This document shows positions 9,696 through 21,046 of a stretch of 25,451 bases of DNA, in pieces. Origin of the DNA: Antrodiella citrinella (Eukaryota; Basidiomycota; Agaricomycetes; Polyporales; Steccherinaceae); contig SGPM01000254.1 in assembly GCA_004802725.1 (NCBI GenBank), positions 1 through 25,451 of the forward strand. Direction: 5' to 3'. The stretch's first letter is position 1. Each line of letters starts with the position of its first letter. A model generated the notes under the pieces. That model did no database searches. It worked only from the letters and a program-made list of their open reading frames with translations, and was not told the origin of the DNA. Made by a program: the position numbers and the translations under genes.

Positions 9696-12602
9696 TCATG
9701 GATTCTTCGTTAGCGTCGCGACGTCGGACATCGACACTTGACGACTAGTCTGTGCAGATTCTTGCGGTGGCGGGACCTTGACGTCGGAGTCGATAGGTGA
9801 TTGGGGCGGGTTCTTCTCGACGTCGTCGTTCACTTCTTCAGGTTGGGGCGCTGCGTCTGCGTCCTCCACACCCTTCTTGGGGGCCTGGATGATCTTGCGC
9901 TTGAGGGAGTATTTCCGGATGAAGATCACTGTAACGACGAATTGAGCAGGACTCGATGGTTGTGACAGGATTTTCCTACGTACTCATGATGAAACCTGTG
10001 ACCGCAATTGGGGTGTTGACCAGCCAGACCAACGCCACGCTCTTGGTGTACGCATGTTGAATGAGTTGTCGTGTCGCCGCCGGCTGGTGAAGTTTGAGCG
10101 TAGTAGTCAAACGGGGACTGATGATATGTAAGTGGAACTGACCTGAATGTTCTTCAAAGACTGCACGCTATCAACCAAGTTCTCACTGGAGGTGTCGAAG
10201 GTGATCTGCGGAAGTTCTGCCAGTCTCTTGCGGAGTTCCTGCGCGGCAGGCAAAACGTTAGCCACAAGCGCCACAATTGGTATTTGAAGAAAAGGAAGAA
10301 CAAAACACGTACTGTCGCCCAAATGGTCTGGCCAACGGAGAGTCCAACCGTCGATCCGAGCTGCCTAAGCAACATGAGCGCAGAGGTGCTCGTGGCCATA
10401 TCTTTGAACGGCATAGCTGCTTGCACGCCAATGAGCGGCGGCTGGAACAGGCCGCCGTAGCCAACACCCGCAATCAATTGGTAGATAACTTTCTCGGCTC
10501 TAAAGGACGCAGCATGTCAGCAGTCGATATGTGCGAGCGACTGAATGATTCTTACAGCGACGATTTATCATCCAACATGATCATGAGACCGAATCCCACA
10601 GACATGACCAGCTATATCATCCATCATTCAGTACGCTTCGCTCAACTCGCGAAGTTGCGAAGATAAGCTTGAAAGTACTTACCCATGACCCCCATATGGC
10701 TTGCCTGTAGTCGCCTAACTTTGTCACCACGAAACCGATGAGTGCTGACGACAGCGATGATCCCAAAGAAGACGGTAGCATGCTGCAAAAGATAATTAGT
10801 CACTCAGAGCCTATATCAGCCGAGGAAGGACACTCACAGTACACCAGTCATAGTGGCTGATGCTCCCAGCACTTGGAAGTATACGGGAAGATAGAAGGCA
10901 CCTGTGGAGCGGATAAGCACAAGACTTCTTAGACGTCAACGTAGCTTATTAGGTCACGCACACGTGAAGAAGACGAATCCTTGTAAGAAGATCGATATGA
11001 GAATGAGAGCGGTCGTGCGGGTCTACGCAGGCATAGTTACTGAGTCGTTCATCGTGCGAACGGCAGACAATGGACATACCTTGAACAGACGCGGAGGAAT
11101 GATCGGGGACTTTGTGGTGTAGGTCTCCCAGACTCCAGCGCAGACCAACACGACTAAACCGACGACTAAGAGTGCAATCACTGCAGGATTGTCCCCTGAA
11201 AAGTGATAAGTATCGTTCTTCCAATACAATCGCTTCAAAACACTTACATCCATTTTGACTTTCGCTGAAACCTATAAGCACGCAAATGATTCCGGAGATG
11301 ATCAAGAGGAGCCCAGGGAAGTCAAATTCGGCCACATGTTGACGGAACGTCTTGTCGTGCTTCGTGGGATTGAGGTGCAGGAAGAAAAATAGCAGTACGA
11401 TCGCTATACCACCCGTGGGCCTGGCCGATGGAGGCTCGTCAACGTCAAATTCGTGCTATTTAGCGGTCCGACCTACAAGTTGATGAAGAAACACCTGGAG
11501 TGGGATAGGAGAATGAGTACTATTCCGTTGATGTACCAGAGAACGGATCAGCTTACCATCGCCATGAAACATGGTCTGCGAGGGCCTATACATTGGGTCA
11601 ATAATTTGTTTACAGTCCATTAGATGCCTCTTACGCCGCCGACCAATGGTCCAATGATTCTAACCATGAGATTAGCCCTGATGGATTTCCCAGAACATGC
11701 ATTGAGCGTACGAAGCAATTCCCCACAGAGATCCCACGTATCCACCGTACTTCCCTCGCCTTTGGAACATCCACGTCAGTGCCGCACGGTGGATGACGAG
11801 CTGTTGACTCACTCCTCGAGACTGACAATGTCTCCCGTGACGATGTTGACCATCTGGAAGATACCACCGCCTCCGATTCCTTGAATGGCTCGCGCGATGA
11901 TGAGCCATGTCAAGTTCTGAGCTGCGCCACATAATGCGGACCCAATCTGTGAGTGTCCAGTGTATCAGAGGCCTGCATTGCGCGACGTTATCCGATGTAC
12001 TGACTAGGAAAATAGTGATGACAGGGTAGAAGACAGCCTTCCGCCCAACGATATCCGAGATCTTGCCATAGAACGGGCCAAGTGCCGCGGCACCAAGCAA
12101 ATAAGCACTGTAGAAGAACGCCTTGTCACAGCACTTGCGAAGAAGTGTTCGAGTATCGATCTTACCTTCCTACCCACGAGTAGTTGTTGCCACCGCCCAG
12201 TTTAGAGATGATCGTCGGGAGAGCTGTGGCCACACTGTAGATCGTCGGTTAGATATTTCAAGATGTAAGTAGAGCGGGAATACCAGGGGAATACCTACAT
12301 CGTCTGATCTATCGCGGCCTGGCCGGAGAACGTGTAAATACTAATATGGCGGGAATGACCGATCATAATGGATAAATACTTACCAAGAACAAGGTGATCA
12401 TAAGAGCAGAGAACACGAGGACCATGTTATTGTGAGGCAAAAGTTGTTCTTCGCCTGCTTTCCATGCGGCTCGTTCGACTTTCCCATTCTTGCCCTCTGG
12501 ACTGGCAGCACGGGAAGCCTCGACAACGGTTTCCTTGTCATCCGCATCGTCATATGGAACGCGGCGCGAAGAGGCGGCAACTGTAGTGTCTTGACCAGTC
12601 AT
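9696..12602 (-). CDS. MFS multidrug/toxin exporter, DHA2 (14-TMS) type, 616 residues
   Basis: This is a proton-driven efflux permease of the plasma membrane. Nineteen exons join in phase (5' to 3'): 12602-12384, 12318-12299, 12234-12166, 12107-12005, 11946-11813, 11759-11712, 11659-11635, 11585-11557, 11494-11477, 11420-11248, 11195-11080, 11022-10962, 10901-10838, 10782-10683, 10611-10556, 10499-10313, 10238-10143, 10083-9984 and 9928-9696. Landmarks are AAIDQTIVATALPTI in TMS1, motif A GKISDIVGRK (117-126), RAIQGIGGGG, and motif C GIASIIGPLVGG (195-206). Later come CFFINLPTGG and the YLPVYFQVLGAS stretch typical of 14-TMS drug exporters. The cytosolic N-terminus and the C-terminal tail (Pro/Glu/Asp-rich) are hydrophilic. 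The substrate is unknown. Exons of 20, 25, 29 and 18 nt make automated prediction of this gene unreliable. Confidence 0.93.
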
Positions 12603-12734
12603 TGCACAAGTTCGTTACAATCCACTTCAGTGGGGAAGTTAGAACCGACTTCCAAAGTCAAGAGGATGGGATTGCCAGAGCGTGGGCCGCCACGGTATAC
12701 CTTTCTACAGGTAAATATACGCAATACCGCGAGG

Positions 12735-12748
12735 TTGCCGATCGGCAA
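12735..12748. promoter_or_regulatory. 14-bp palindrome, candidate Zn2Cys6 site
   Basis: TTGCCGATCGGCAA is a perfect palindrome with everted CCG/CGG halves, 133-146 bp upstream of the exporter start codon. Binuclear-cluster regulators commonly bind paired CGG triplets. Function here is inferred from position only. Confidence 0.4.
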
Positions 12749-12820
12749 AACTGACTCGGATTTTTTCTCGGACTGGAACAATTTTCTGTCACTTGGTACA
12801 TGCTCGTCGGAGGCTGTGTG

Positions 12821-12863
12821 CGGCCGGTACAAACTGTACACGATAGCGTCTCTCATCGGCCGG
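12821..12863. promoter_or_regulatory. Pair of CGGCCGG elements upstream of the exporter
   Basis: Identical 7-mers CGGCCGG at 12821-12827 and 12857-12863 are spaced 36 bp start to start, about 220-260 bp before the exporter start. Each contains inverted CGG/CCG. They are candidate regulator sites. Confidence 0.35.
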
Positions 12864-12922
12864 AAGACAGAGGAGAAGAAGGGAAAAAAAGCAGGTGATC
12901 AGTATGATGGGTATTCATAATA

Positions 12923-12945
12923 CGAATATGTTCTGACCATATTCG
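12923..12945. repeat. 8-bp inverted repeat with 7-nt spacer
   Basis: CGAATATG at 12923-12930 and CATATTCG at 12938-12945 are exact reverse complements. They lie about 320-345 bp upstream of the exporter start and could be an operator-like site or chance. Confidence 0.6.
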
Positions 12946-13380
12946 GGTGGCGTGCTTTGTAGGCGCATAAGAAACGAGTCAAGAGCTGGAAAAGAGCTGT
13001 TTGATTGGCTGCCATGCAATGACCAAGCAATGGCCGGATCAATTTCAGGTGGTCTCGACTCTCGACGAGTTCTCGATGATCAGCGCTCAGCCCAAGATCA
13101 GCCAGTCAAATTTCAAAAGCGGCGTGTATACCGGTGGCCGTCCACCAACCAGGACCATCGTGAAGAAGATTGAATCTTCGCGCATTCCCACGACTGAAAC
13201 TGCACATATAATCAAGGCAACTCGACTGAATGGAGGGGATTCGATATGTATCCACATTGGGTATCCAGGGTAAGCTGAATGTTACAGTTCGAACTCCAGA
13301 CAAGTGAGCAGGACCTAGGATGCTCACCTGGACCGCTGTTGGAAGACGCAGTCACGTGCACCAGTGATTATGCGCACTAA

Positions 13381-15018
13381 TCACTCGTCTTCTTCTTCCT
13401 CTTCGTCATCGTCTTCTTCCGTCTCACCATCTTCCTGCTCAGAATCCCATTCATCGCTATCATGTTCCTCCGCTTCCGCGCCGTCTCTTTTCCTCTTTCC
13501 GTTGATCGCGCCAACCTCGCCCGCGTCCCCACCTGCCAGCGTAACGCACGTTAGTCGACTACCCTTCGTGTCGTACTTTGCGACAGGTTGAAGCTGCAGT
13601 GGCTCGTTTGGAGTCGAGTCCTGAGACACGGCGGCTAGATCATACAGATGAATACCACCGTCGGAGGATATCGTACAAACGAGAGCGGTGGATGCGCGAG
13701 AGGATGAGGGTATTGGGGAAAGTGCAATCTCCAGAATATCAACTGCTTTGACGCTGCATATAGATCGTTTATGAGCGAAGGATCAAGGACCTAACGTGAG
13801 TACTTACCGACTAGAATGTCCGATCATTTCAGCGATGACTGCCGGTGTCTTTTCTTGGTCCGGAGAGACCGCGTATATCGATAGCTTTTTGTCCTCTGCC
13901 GCGATAAACAAGAGGTCCAGTTCGTCTTCTGCACGCTTATAGAACTTGACGTCATGTATCCGCGAAGGGTGGGTGACGGTATGCAATAATGTCACATCCT
14001 AGAAGAGCTGAGGTTAGACTACTATGAAATAGCTATATTTCACTCACTGTCGAATATATATCGAGCACAGATTGGGTTTGTACAACAAACAATGACCCAT
14101 CTGTTGACCATCGCACCAATTCACCCTCTAACAGCGAGCAATGATCAATAAGCAATGGTGAGACATTAGAAAGTTTAATTCACCTTTTCCCAACTTCGTA
14201 CTCGCAACACCCTTTCCCCTCATGAGATCCCACATACGTAACGTCCTATCTTTTCCAACACTCAACGCGACCTTCCCGGAGGGATGAACTGCAACGGAGT
14301 TTACACGGCCCTTATGTCCCTTTAAGGATCTGAGCACAGCCCAGTCTCGAGCGCGGAATAAGCATAGGGTTCCGTCCTCGGAAGCGGAAAGTAGATGAGA
14401 ACGAGAAGGGAAAAGTAGATGCGTGATAGATCCTGCAATATGAAATTGCCATTAGAACGCGTAAACGAGACTTTACGATACATGTCACGCACCTTCGTGG
14501 TGCATCAGTCCACCAATCTCCTTCCGCCTCCGCAAGTCCCAAACTTTCACGATCTCATCCGCGCTTCCGGTTGCCAACCATTTCCCTCCGTCAGGCGACG
14601 CTGCGACTGCCTTTATACACGATATATGTGCAGGAAACATAAACAGAGGTTTCAGATGAAACTTGTATTCGGATCCGTCGACGGTTGCATGTCCCTCTAG
14701 TCCGTAAAGCAATTTTTCGTAGGATCCGCAGATGACTTTGAACGCGGTAGGAAGAGGTGTGGAGACGATCTTCTTCGGCTTAGCTACCTTGAGCTCTTTG
14801 ACAGAAGTAGCACTTTCTTCTCGTGCCTTTCCTTTCCCTTTCGCAGAAACAGGTATCACATTCTCTTCAACAGTAGCTTTGGGCTTCCGTTTGGGAGGAG
14901 GAGTACCCTTTCGCGGCTTGGCGGGAGTTTCTTTGGCATCCAGACGCGGCTTTTTGGAAGCTCTTCCGATAAGTCGGTCGGCGACTGCACGGCGCACAGT
15001 TGGTTTAGTAGACGACAT
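13381..15018 (-). CDS. MAK11: WD40 protein of the Mak11/PAK1IP1 family, 472 residues
   Basis: This family works in nucleolar assembly of the 60S ribosomal subunit; yeast Mak11 is of similar length. Five exons join in phase: 15018-14493, 14432-14184, 14127-14048, 13998-13808 and 13753-13381. Residues 1-90 are a basic Pro/Lys-rich extension with nuclear-localisation-like clusters (SKKPRLDAK, PPKRKPK). The family opening FKVICGSYEKLLYGLEG starts at residue 93. WD repeats follow: ATGSADEIVKVWDL, SASEDGTLCLF, then KGHKGRVNSVAVHP with SVGKDRTLRMWDL. Later blades are more divergent (VRWSTDGSLFVV, HDVKFYK, VCTISSDGGIHLYDL). The protein ends in an almost purely acidic tail of about 25 residues. Its start lies 188 bp from the divergent GatA start. 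An upstream in-frame ATG at 15036 would add six residues. Confidence 0.9.
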
Positions 15019-15206
15019 AATGGATGTATGGTTCATGCTGAGCAGAAGATCATTTTGCCAATGAGGTAACGCAAGATAGTATTTGGTCGTATTATATTCC
15101 AAAGCTCTTGCCATACAAACGCAAACAATACAGTTGCCTTTTTCGGACGCGCTGGCAATCAGGCACGTTCAACCTTTTTGATTCTCTTCGTCCTCTTTAC
15201 TCTGCT
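15019..15206. promoter_or_regulatory. Bidirectional promoter between Mak11 and GatA
   Basis: The two divergent start codons are 188 bp apart, so this segment must hold both core promoters and leaders. No clear TATA box was seen, which is usual for housekeeping genes. An in-frame upstream ATG for GatA at 15108 lies inside it. Confidence 0.7.
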
Positions 15207-17147
15207 ATGCTGGCCGCTTCAGCATGTAAACATTCGCGAACTTCTTCATCGAAATGTTTTACAAGCAGATTTGCTGTTCTGACTTCTCGAGATGAAATCG
15301 TCGCCAAAAACCGGACTGTGAACGCGCTGGTGTCCGTCGACGCAGACCGCAAACAGGCGCAAGACCCCTCCTTACCCCTCCATGGTATCTCTGTGGCCGT
15401 AAAGGACAACATTTGCACGTCGATTCTTCCCACCACATGTTCCTCCAAGATGCTGGAGCAGTTCCAATCCCCGTTTGACGCGACGGTCGTGCAGCTGTTG
15501 CGAAACGCGGGAGCGCGGATTGTCGGGAAGGCAAATTGTGACGAATTCGGAATGGGGTCCGTCGTTGTCGCCATCGTCACGCTGAACTTGTTTTCTAAAC
15601 CCAGTCGACAGATCTTTGAACGTACATTCTGCCCATGGTCCCGTTGTCAATCCTCACCAAACAGCAAGCTCATCTGCATCTTGGGAAGAACGAGAGCGCA
15701 GGTCAGCTGGAGGGAGTTCTGGAGGTAGCGCAGCAGCGGTCGCATCGTCCCTGGCACATGTGTACGTCTCCTACTCCCTTACCAAGGAACATGCCGCTAA
15801 GATAATGTTTCAAGTAAAGTGCGTTGGGCACTGACACGGGTGGATCGGTTCGTCTTCCTGCATCGTACTGTGGAGTAGTAGGATTGAAACCATCTTATGG
15901 GCTGCTGAGCCGGTTCGTGTCTGTTTTTCTACTGTCCTCCTTATTCTGAGTTTCGTGATACGCATAGATGGGGGTTAGTTTCATACGCGGACAGCCTGGA
16001 CTGTGTGGGGATTCTTGGTCAAAATGTGCAACATGTCGCTCAGACTCTAGGTATGTCCTAGAATTTCATCAAAGCACGAGACGTTGACACGTTCTCTACT
16101 GACAGATTTGTTGTCACATTATGATCCCAAGGACCCTTCAGCAGTCACACCAGAGACGCGCAAGAGAGCTTCGGAAGCGTGTTTGGCCCACGCCAATAAG
16201 ATTGACTTGGCTGGTAAATTGGACGGGCTAAAGATCGGGATACCACAGGTGAGACCTCGTGACCGTTCATCGTATCTCTGGTGATGCTTAGCTCCGAACT
16301 TCAGGAATACTTCCCTTCAGAGCTTGACTCAAAGATTTTGGGCCCCTTCCGGCGGGTAGTGGACGCGTTGAAAACTCTTGGTGCATCCGTTGTCCCTGTC
16401 AACATGCCTTCAACACCGTATGCTCTTAGTGCGTACTATGTGATTGCTAGCGCTGAGGCTAGTAGCAATCTGGCTCGGTATGACGGTATACAGTATGGTC
16501 AGTGTTCTACACAGTAATATCGTAAACGACGGCATCTGAACAACATCGTGCTGCAGGCCTTCGAGTTGATGCGCCTCTCGATGCGGATCTGACCAAGACG
16601 GTCAACGTATACGCTCATACTCGTTCCCGTGGGTTTGGGAGCGAAGTGCAGAAGCGCATTCTGTTAGGAACATACGCTTTGACCGCAGGGTGAGTTGTCC
16701 CATGGATCTGTTCCATCCTTTACAATCGCTTACCTATGTTCCCGAAGTGCATTTGACAACTACTTCCTGCAAGCTCAGCGCGTCCGAAAACTTGTCCGCG
16801 AAGATTTCGACAACGTCTTCCGAGTAGCCAACCCTTTGAGTACCTCCTCATCAGCATCGCCCTCCGGCGTCGACGTTCTGCTTCATCCTTCCGCCATTCG
16901 TACAGCACCTCTCCTGCCACCCAGTGGCTGTGAGCCCGAAGGTGACAGTGAAGATCTCTCGTCTTACGTGCAGGACGTCTTGACGGTCCCGGCTTCGCTC
17001 GCGGGTGTGCCCGCAGTGAGCGTTCCAGCGGGGTTAGCAGATGATGGATGGCCTGTGGGTGTGAGCGTTGTCTCGCAGTGGGGGTATGATAACATGGTCT
17101 TGGATGTTGCTAGAATTATTGAGCGTACCATGTCGCGACAGCGATGA
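15207..17147 (+). CDS. GATA (HER2): Glutamyl-tRNA(Gln) amidotransferase subunit A, mitochondrial, 514 residues
   Basis: This is the amidase subunit of the GatCAB/GatFAB complex, which converts Glu-tRNA(Gln) to Gln-tRNA(Gln) in mitochondria using glutamine-derived ammonia. Eight exons join in phase: 15207-15556, 15612-15761, 15820-15912, 15968-16050, 16106-16248, 16305-16497, 16557-16689 and 16748-17147. The amidase triad is complete: Lys66 in VAVKDN, cis-Ser152 in AGGSSGGSA, and nucleophile Ser176 in GTDTGGS, with the canonical 24-residue Ser-Ser spacing. GatA features are [65 protein letters not shown] and the C-terminal [16 protein letters not shown]. An in-frame ATG at 15108 would add 33 Arg/Lys-rich residues that could serve as a mitochondrial presequence, so the start is uncertain. 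Confidence 0.93.
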
Positions 17148-17513
17148 TAATATCATGCTTCATACTTCATCTTATGACAGGAAGATGTTCGTGCGTTGCT
17201 ATCGTGATGTTATGGCAAGTATTGTCTGCTTAGATCTTCTGACCCGAGACACGTACATTAGGGTGGTTAAGCTGACAGAGAGACGACGAAAGGTATAAGA
17301 CAGAAAGGATTAAATAGAAGGGGTAATCTGGGAGCACAAGAAAGGGAGAGTGAATAAGTTGGTGAGAACGATGAACGAACTACAGCTGAACTCAATCACG
17401 AAGAAACATTAGAAGGGTATGTATATCCCCATAGCTCAGCACCGAGAGGAAGAAGAAACTTAAAGGCGAGAGAACACTATCGATACACTGTATATCACAC
17501 CCAAACCCTCTGT
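17148..17513. other. Intergenic, tail-to-tail gap between GatA and the Zn2Cys6 gene
   Basis: This 366-bp gap serves as the 3' flank of both genes. No open frame, RNA gene or repeat was recognised. Confidence 0.7.
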
Positions 17514-20500
17514 CTAGTAAAACATGCCCGCCCCCTCCGTCACGCCCGAGCTAAGCTCGTTCTGCTGTTGCTTATTGAACGTATCCCCAGGCGTGAGCAA
17601 CCCCGTATCTCGCATCAAACTCATCCACTGCTCGTCCAGCATCGCATGGTCACCGCCGAGAGGCATGTTCTCTGCATATCCGGTGTTAGCCCTAGGCAAG
17701 CCGCTCAGGCCACTGAACCACCCGTTCGAGTCCATCGTCCCATCCTCGCCTACCATTTGCGCGAACCCGCTATCAGCTGGCGAGCTGGTGGTGTTGCTCT
17801 GTTGCATGTGCACGTCTGTCGGAGGCATGGAGAACGGCTGGGGCACATGTGGGAATACAGCGTCCATCATGGAGGCTTGCGAGAACGCCGAACACGATAA
17901 CGGGCTAGATTGCAAGAACGGAGATGCGAACGAGGACATGTCGGATGTTTGTGCGGGAGGTGGTGAAAACGACATCGGCAGATCGACGAGGGGTTTCGAC
18001 GTATCCACCAGGGCCACAGAGGACGGAAAGAGGGAGAGGTAGTTCACAAGCGCGGGGTGAACTTCGTCAAACGCGTCCCGGACGTTCTGCGGAATACTAC
18101 CACCACTTTCACTAGAGGGTGTAGGCGCATCTTCGGGAGAGCTGCTGTGGTTCATATCCGTAGAGGAAGGGCTATCCTGACTATCCTGACGACGAGGACT
18201 GTCGGTCCGACTTTTCTTGACTTTCGGAGGCTTGTGCGAGAGGAGTTTGCTCGACATGACGCGGGTCTGACCACCGAATATAGCAAGCCGGTCTTGACTC
18301 CTATCCTCAGGACCTATATGCAGTTGCACATCCAACGATGGCGAGATGTGTCGATTGCGGAACCGCTGATATGATTGAGTGGCCCTGCCTCGCAAGTGGA
18401 TGAGCATAGGCTACATGTTGTTAAGTTAACAGCGTGTCCCTCAAATATCGAGATTGAACTTACTAATGCTTGACGGGCCCTCTTCGAATATCCAGCACCT
18501 TTCTTGAATAGATCCACGGCAAGGTCAAGCTCTATCAGAGAAGTGGGCGCCATAGTCGCTCCAGGACATCTTGAAACGGTAGAACCTAGTATCACCTTCA
18601 AACCCACGGCAGTCAGCCACATGCTAGCTCATTGCGGACTTAGAGACGTACGCAAGCAGTAAACGCATGTGTCCACAAACTCCAAAACCTTCCGCACAAG
18701 CTGGGGAACCGTTCACAATGGTGCAAGTACGACTTGATCAAGACGGACGCGCATCGGTTGGCAGCTAGGAACGAAGGAGCATATGGACTCCTCAGAGGAT
18801 TTGTAGGATGATCGAGCAGCGCCTGAGCAAAGAACGTTCTGTGTATCGCCAACATAGCTACACGGAACAACTCGGGTAAGTAAAAAAAGAGATTGTACGA
18901 ATTATACAGAAGACAAGACACACCGACAGATCGAAACTGTGACATGAGACAGCTTTGCATGCACAAGCCAGCGTTGTAATATTCTTCGTCTTCCGGTTTG
19001 GGATACAACTTGATCTTGGGCACGCATAGTTCACGGATTTTCCGATCGAGGTCGAGGATCATCTCGTAATCCGGTGCCTCTGCAGCGAGAAGGAGGTCAT
19101 GAGCATGTACAATGATGGACCGCGCAAAGGCGAGCTTCCAGTGCCAAACTATAAAAGCGAACATTAGTCACTTCACGCTCCTCGTGGCGAATATTATTTG
19201 AATGAAAGTTACTAACAGCCTTCGATGGTTTCTCCGTCTTTGTCCAAAGATGCTTCCTCGTCGGCAGGTAGAGCACAGTCAACATGAAACCGTGATGCAG
19301 CTGGTGGTCGACCAAGTGCCATGCACTATCAGACATAACTTTAGTCAATCACTGCGTGAAATGCACTCAAGTACGGACAAACTCACATGAATGGCTTCAA
19401 ATATGAACGTTTCCCAAAATAGATTTCTTCGGCGATCGACGACTTTTGGATCTAAGCCCCACCTTGCACTGTCTCGATCTGCAACAAGATACCGAAAACG
19501 ACGTCATCTTCAGCAACGGACACCGTGTCAACAGGGTGGGGAAAGGAGAACTTACGAAGGCCAAGCTAAAATCAATCGCAGATCAGTCATATAGACGCTA
19601 GTGAGAGTTTGACGGGGACGTACTGCCTGAGCGAGCTTGCACGCCAGTGAAGCAAGTGACCATGCGCTTTCCACTGAATGCCTTGAACTGCACAAACTGT
19701 GATAAGCCGCCATTAAAGACACAGCTTGTACCGTCTCGAACTCTGGGGAATCAAGAATGGACCGTAGAGATAGCGAAGCGCGGCCAAGGCGATAGTACTT
19801 CTCTGCTTCTGCGCTGCACGGTTGCAGCGTGAGATCGACCAATGCACCAAGAGCCAAAATGTTGAAGAGGACAGCCAAAAGATGAGGGCAACGTCCACCG
19901 CAGCCCGACTTCGGATGATACCCGCCATGATTGTTTGGATCGCTGACTGTCTTGTAGATTGGACTGAGTATTTCGTTGATAAGCTCCTCTCGCTTGACTG
20001 GTCGAAATAACCAGGAGAAATGGGCGAGGTACGCCTCGCATAAAGCCCATGCCCGTTCCCGTGGAGGGAGTTCTCCTTCCAGGCGCCGTAGTATTTCGTC
20101 TGTTCCATCTTGCACGATGGTGAGGGGAAACGTAATTGACATGTTTTCGAAGTCGTCATCTAGTTCGACAGCCTCTGGCTCATCCTGCTCATCGCTGCTG
20201 TCTGAGTAATCATTTGGTTGTTGGCCAACAGTCTGGTGACAAAAAATACAATCAGAATATGCTCTGAAAGAGAAACAAAGAGTCACCTACCAAGAACAAC
20301 GTCTATGCAGAAGAAGCGCATCATTCAGTTTCGGCCTACCAGCAAAGTCGCAGTGACGTACCTCGGAGCCCCCGGATCTGCCGATGAACTTCGTCTCTCC
20401 ATGTTCGCCCACGGTAAGCGTACCCAAAGCGTCTATTGAAGACGCGAGCTTATTCCTCGTTGCCTCTTCATCAACCGTTCGGCGGACCTCGGGACCAAAC

Positions 20501-21046
20501 TTGATGCTCAGAAGTTCATCGCGCAGTAGGGGATGCCTATCGCTGGACACGCCCGACTGGAAGATTGCCAACGCATCTTCAAGCTGTCGTATACGTTCGC
20601 TCATCTCTCCAATTTTGCGATGCAACTGGTCCGTGTCTGCCAAGATAAATCTGCATTCACTAGGAGTGAGCTGCTGCAAGAGGGACGAAACTGTAACAAC
20701 GTACCGGGTGCCTTGACCAGCAGATAGACTGCCTGTAAAAGATACGATCAATACCCGCACCACCCACAACGCTCCGTGAACCCACCATTCGGACAGATTG
20801 TCGTGCAACCCCTACGTACGCATGAGCCGCAGGGTAGCTTCTTGTCGCATTTGAGTTTCAATCTGGGTTATGTGGGCGGTTTTGATGTTAGGGAGTAACT
20901 GACTATCAAGACCTTGGCAAGAATGGGAAGGGACGAATGGCATACCTTCGACATTCCGCGCAAGATATCTCCCCCCTCGCGCGTTTGAGCTCGACGTCCT
21001 CTTCAGAGGTGACCTTTCGAGAGGGCCTGCGTGGTTCAGCAGGCAT
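17514..21046 (-). CDS. Zn2Cys6 fungal-specific transcription factor, 928 residues
   Basis: This is a nuclear DNA-binding regulator. Thirteen exons join in phase: 21046-20946, 20862-20786, 20731-20704, 20650-20362, 20302-20291, 20232-19624, 19565-19556, 19478-19387, 19325-19217, 19148-18924, 18857-18652, 18595-18464 and 18410-17514. The binuclear zinc cluster is at 29-57 (CAECRRLKLKCDKKLPCGSC, then RRGCTTIC; likely ligands C29, C32, C39, C45, C48 and C57). A short coiled coil follows (DTDQLHRKIGEMSERIRQLE, about 74-95), then an acidic linker. The middle region resembles Fungal_trans: SWLFRPV, LGLHRDSARWGLDP, RRRNLFWETF, ALGRPPAASRFHVDC. The C-terminus, from about residue 670, is Ser/Pro/Gln-rich and disordered, probably activating. 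Exons of 12 nt (20291-20302) and 10 nt (19556-19565) restore conserved motifs. Targets are unknown. Confidence 0.92.

Larger units (their letters stand above)
12603..13380. other. Intergenic: exporter promoter and 3' flank of the WD40 gene
   Basis: There is no gene here. The part next to the exporter start (12603-12950) contains several GC palindromes with CGG/CCG half sites and an 8-bp inverted repeat, listed separately. The rest shows nothing recognisable. Confidence 0.6.

Noticed and set aside
13285..13310. T-loop-like TTCGAAC in the intergenic region
   Set aside because: The flanking bases do not pair as a T-stem and no tRNA body is present.
17524..18042. 172-residue plus-strand frame
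   Set aside because: It is antisense to the Ser/Pro/Gln-rich last exon of the Zn2Cys6 gene, which joins in phase to upstream exons.
18857..18923. Reading through this segment as coding (the frame stays open)
   Set aside because: A 66-nt GTGTGT...GTGTAG intron gives FRSVAMLAIHRTFF, which fits the family better than the read-through.
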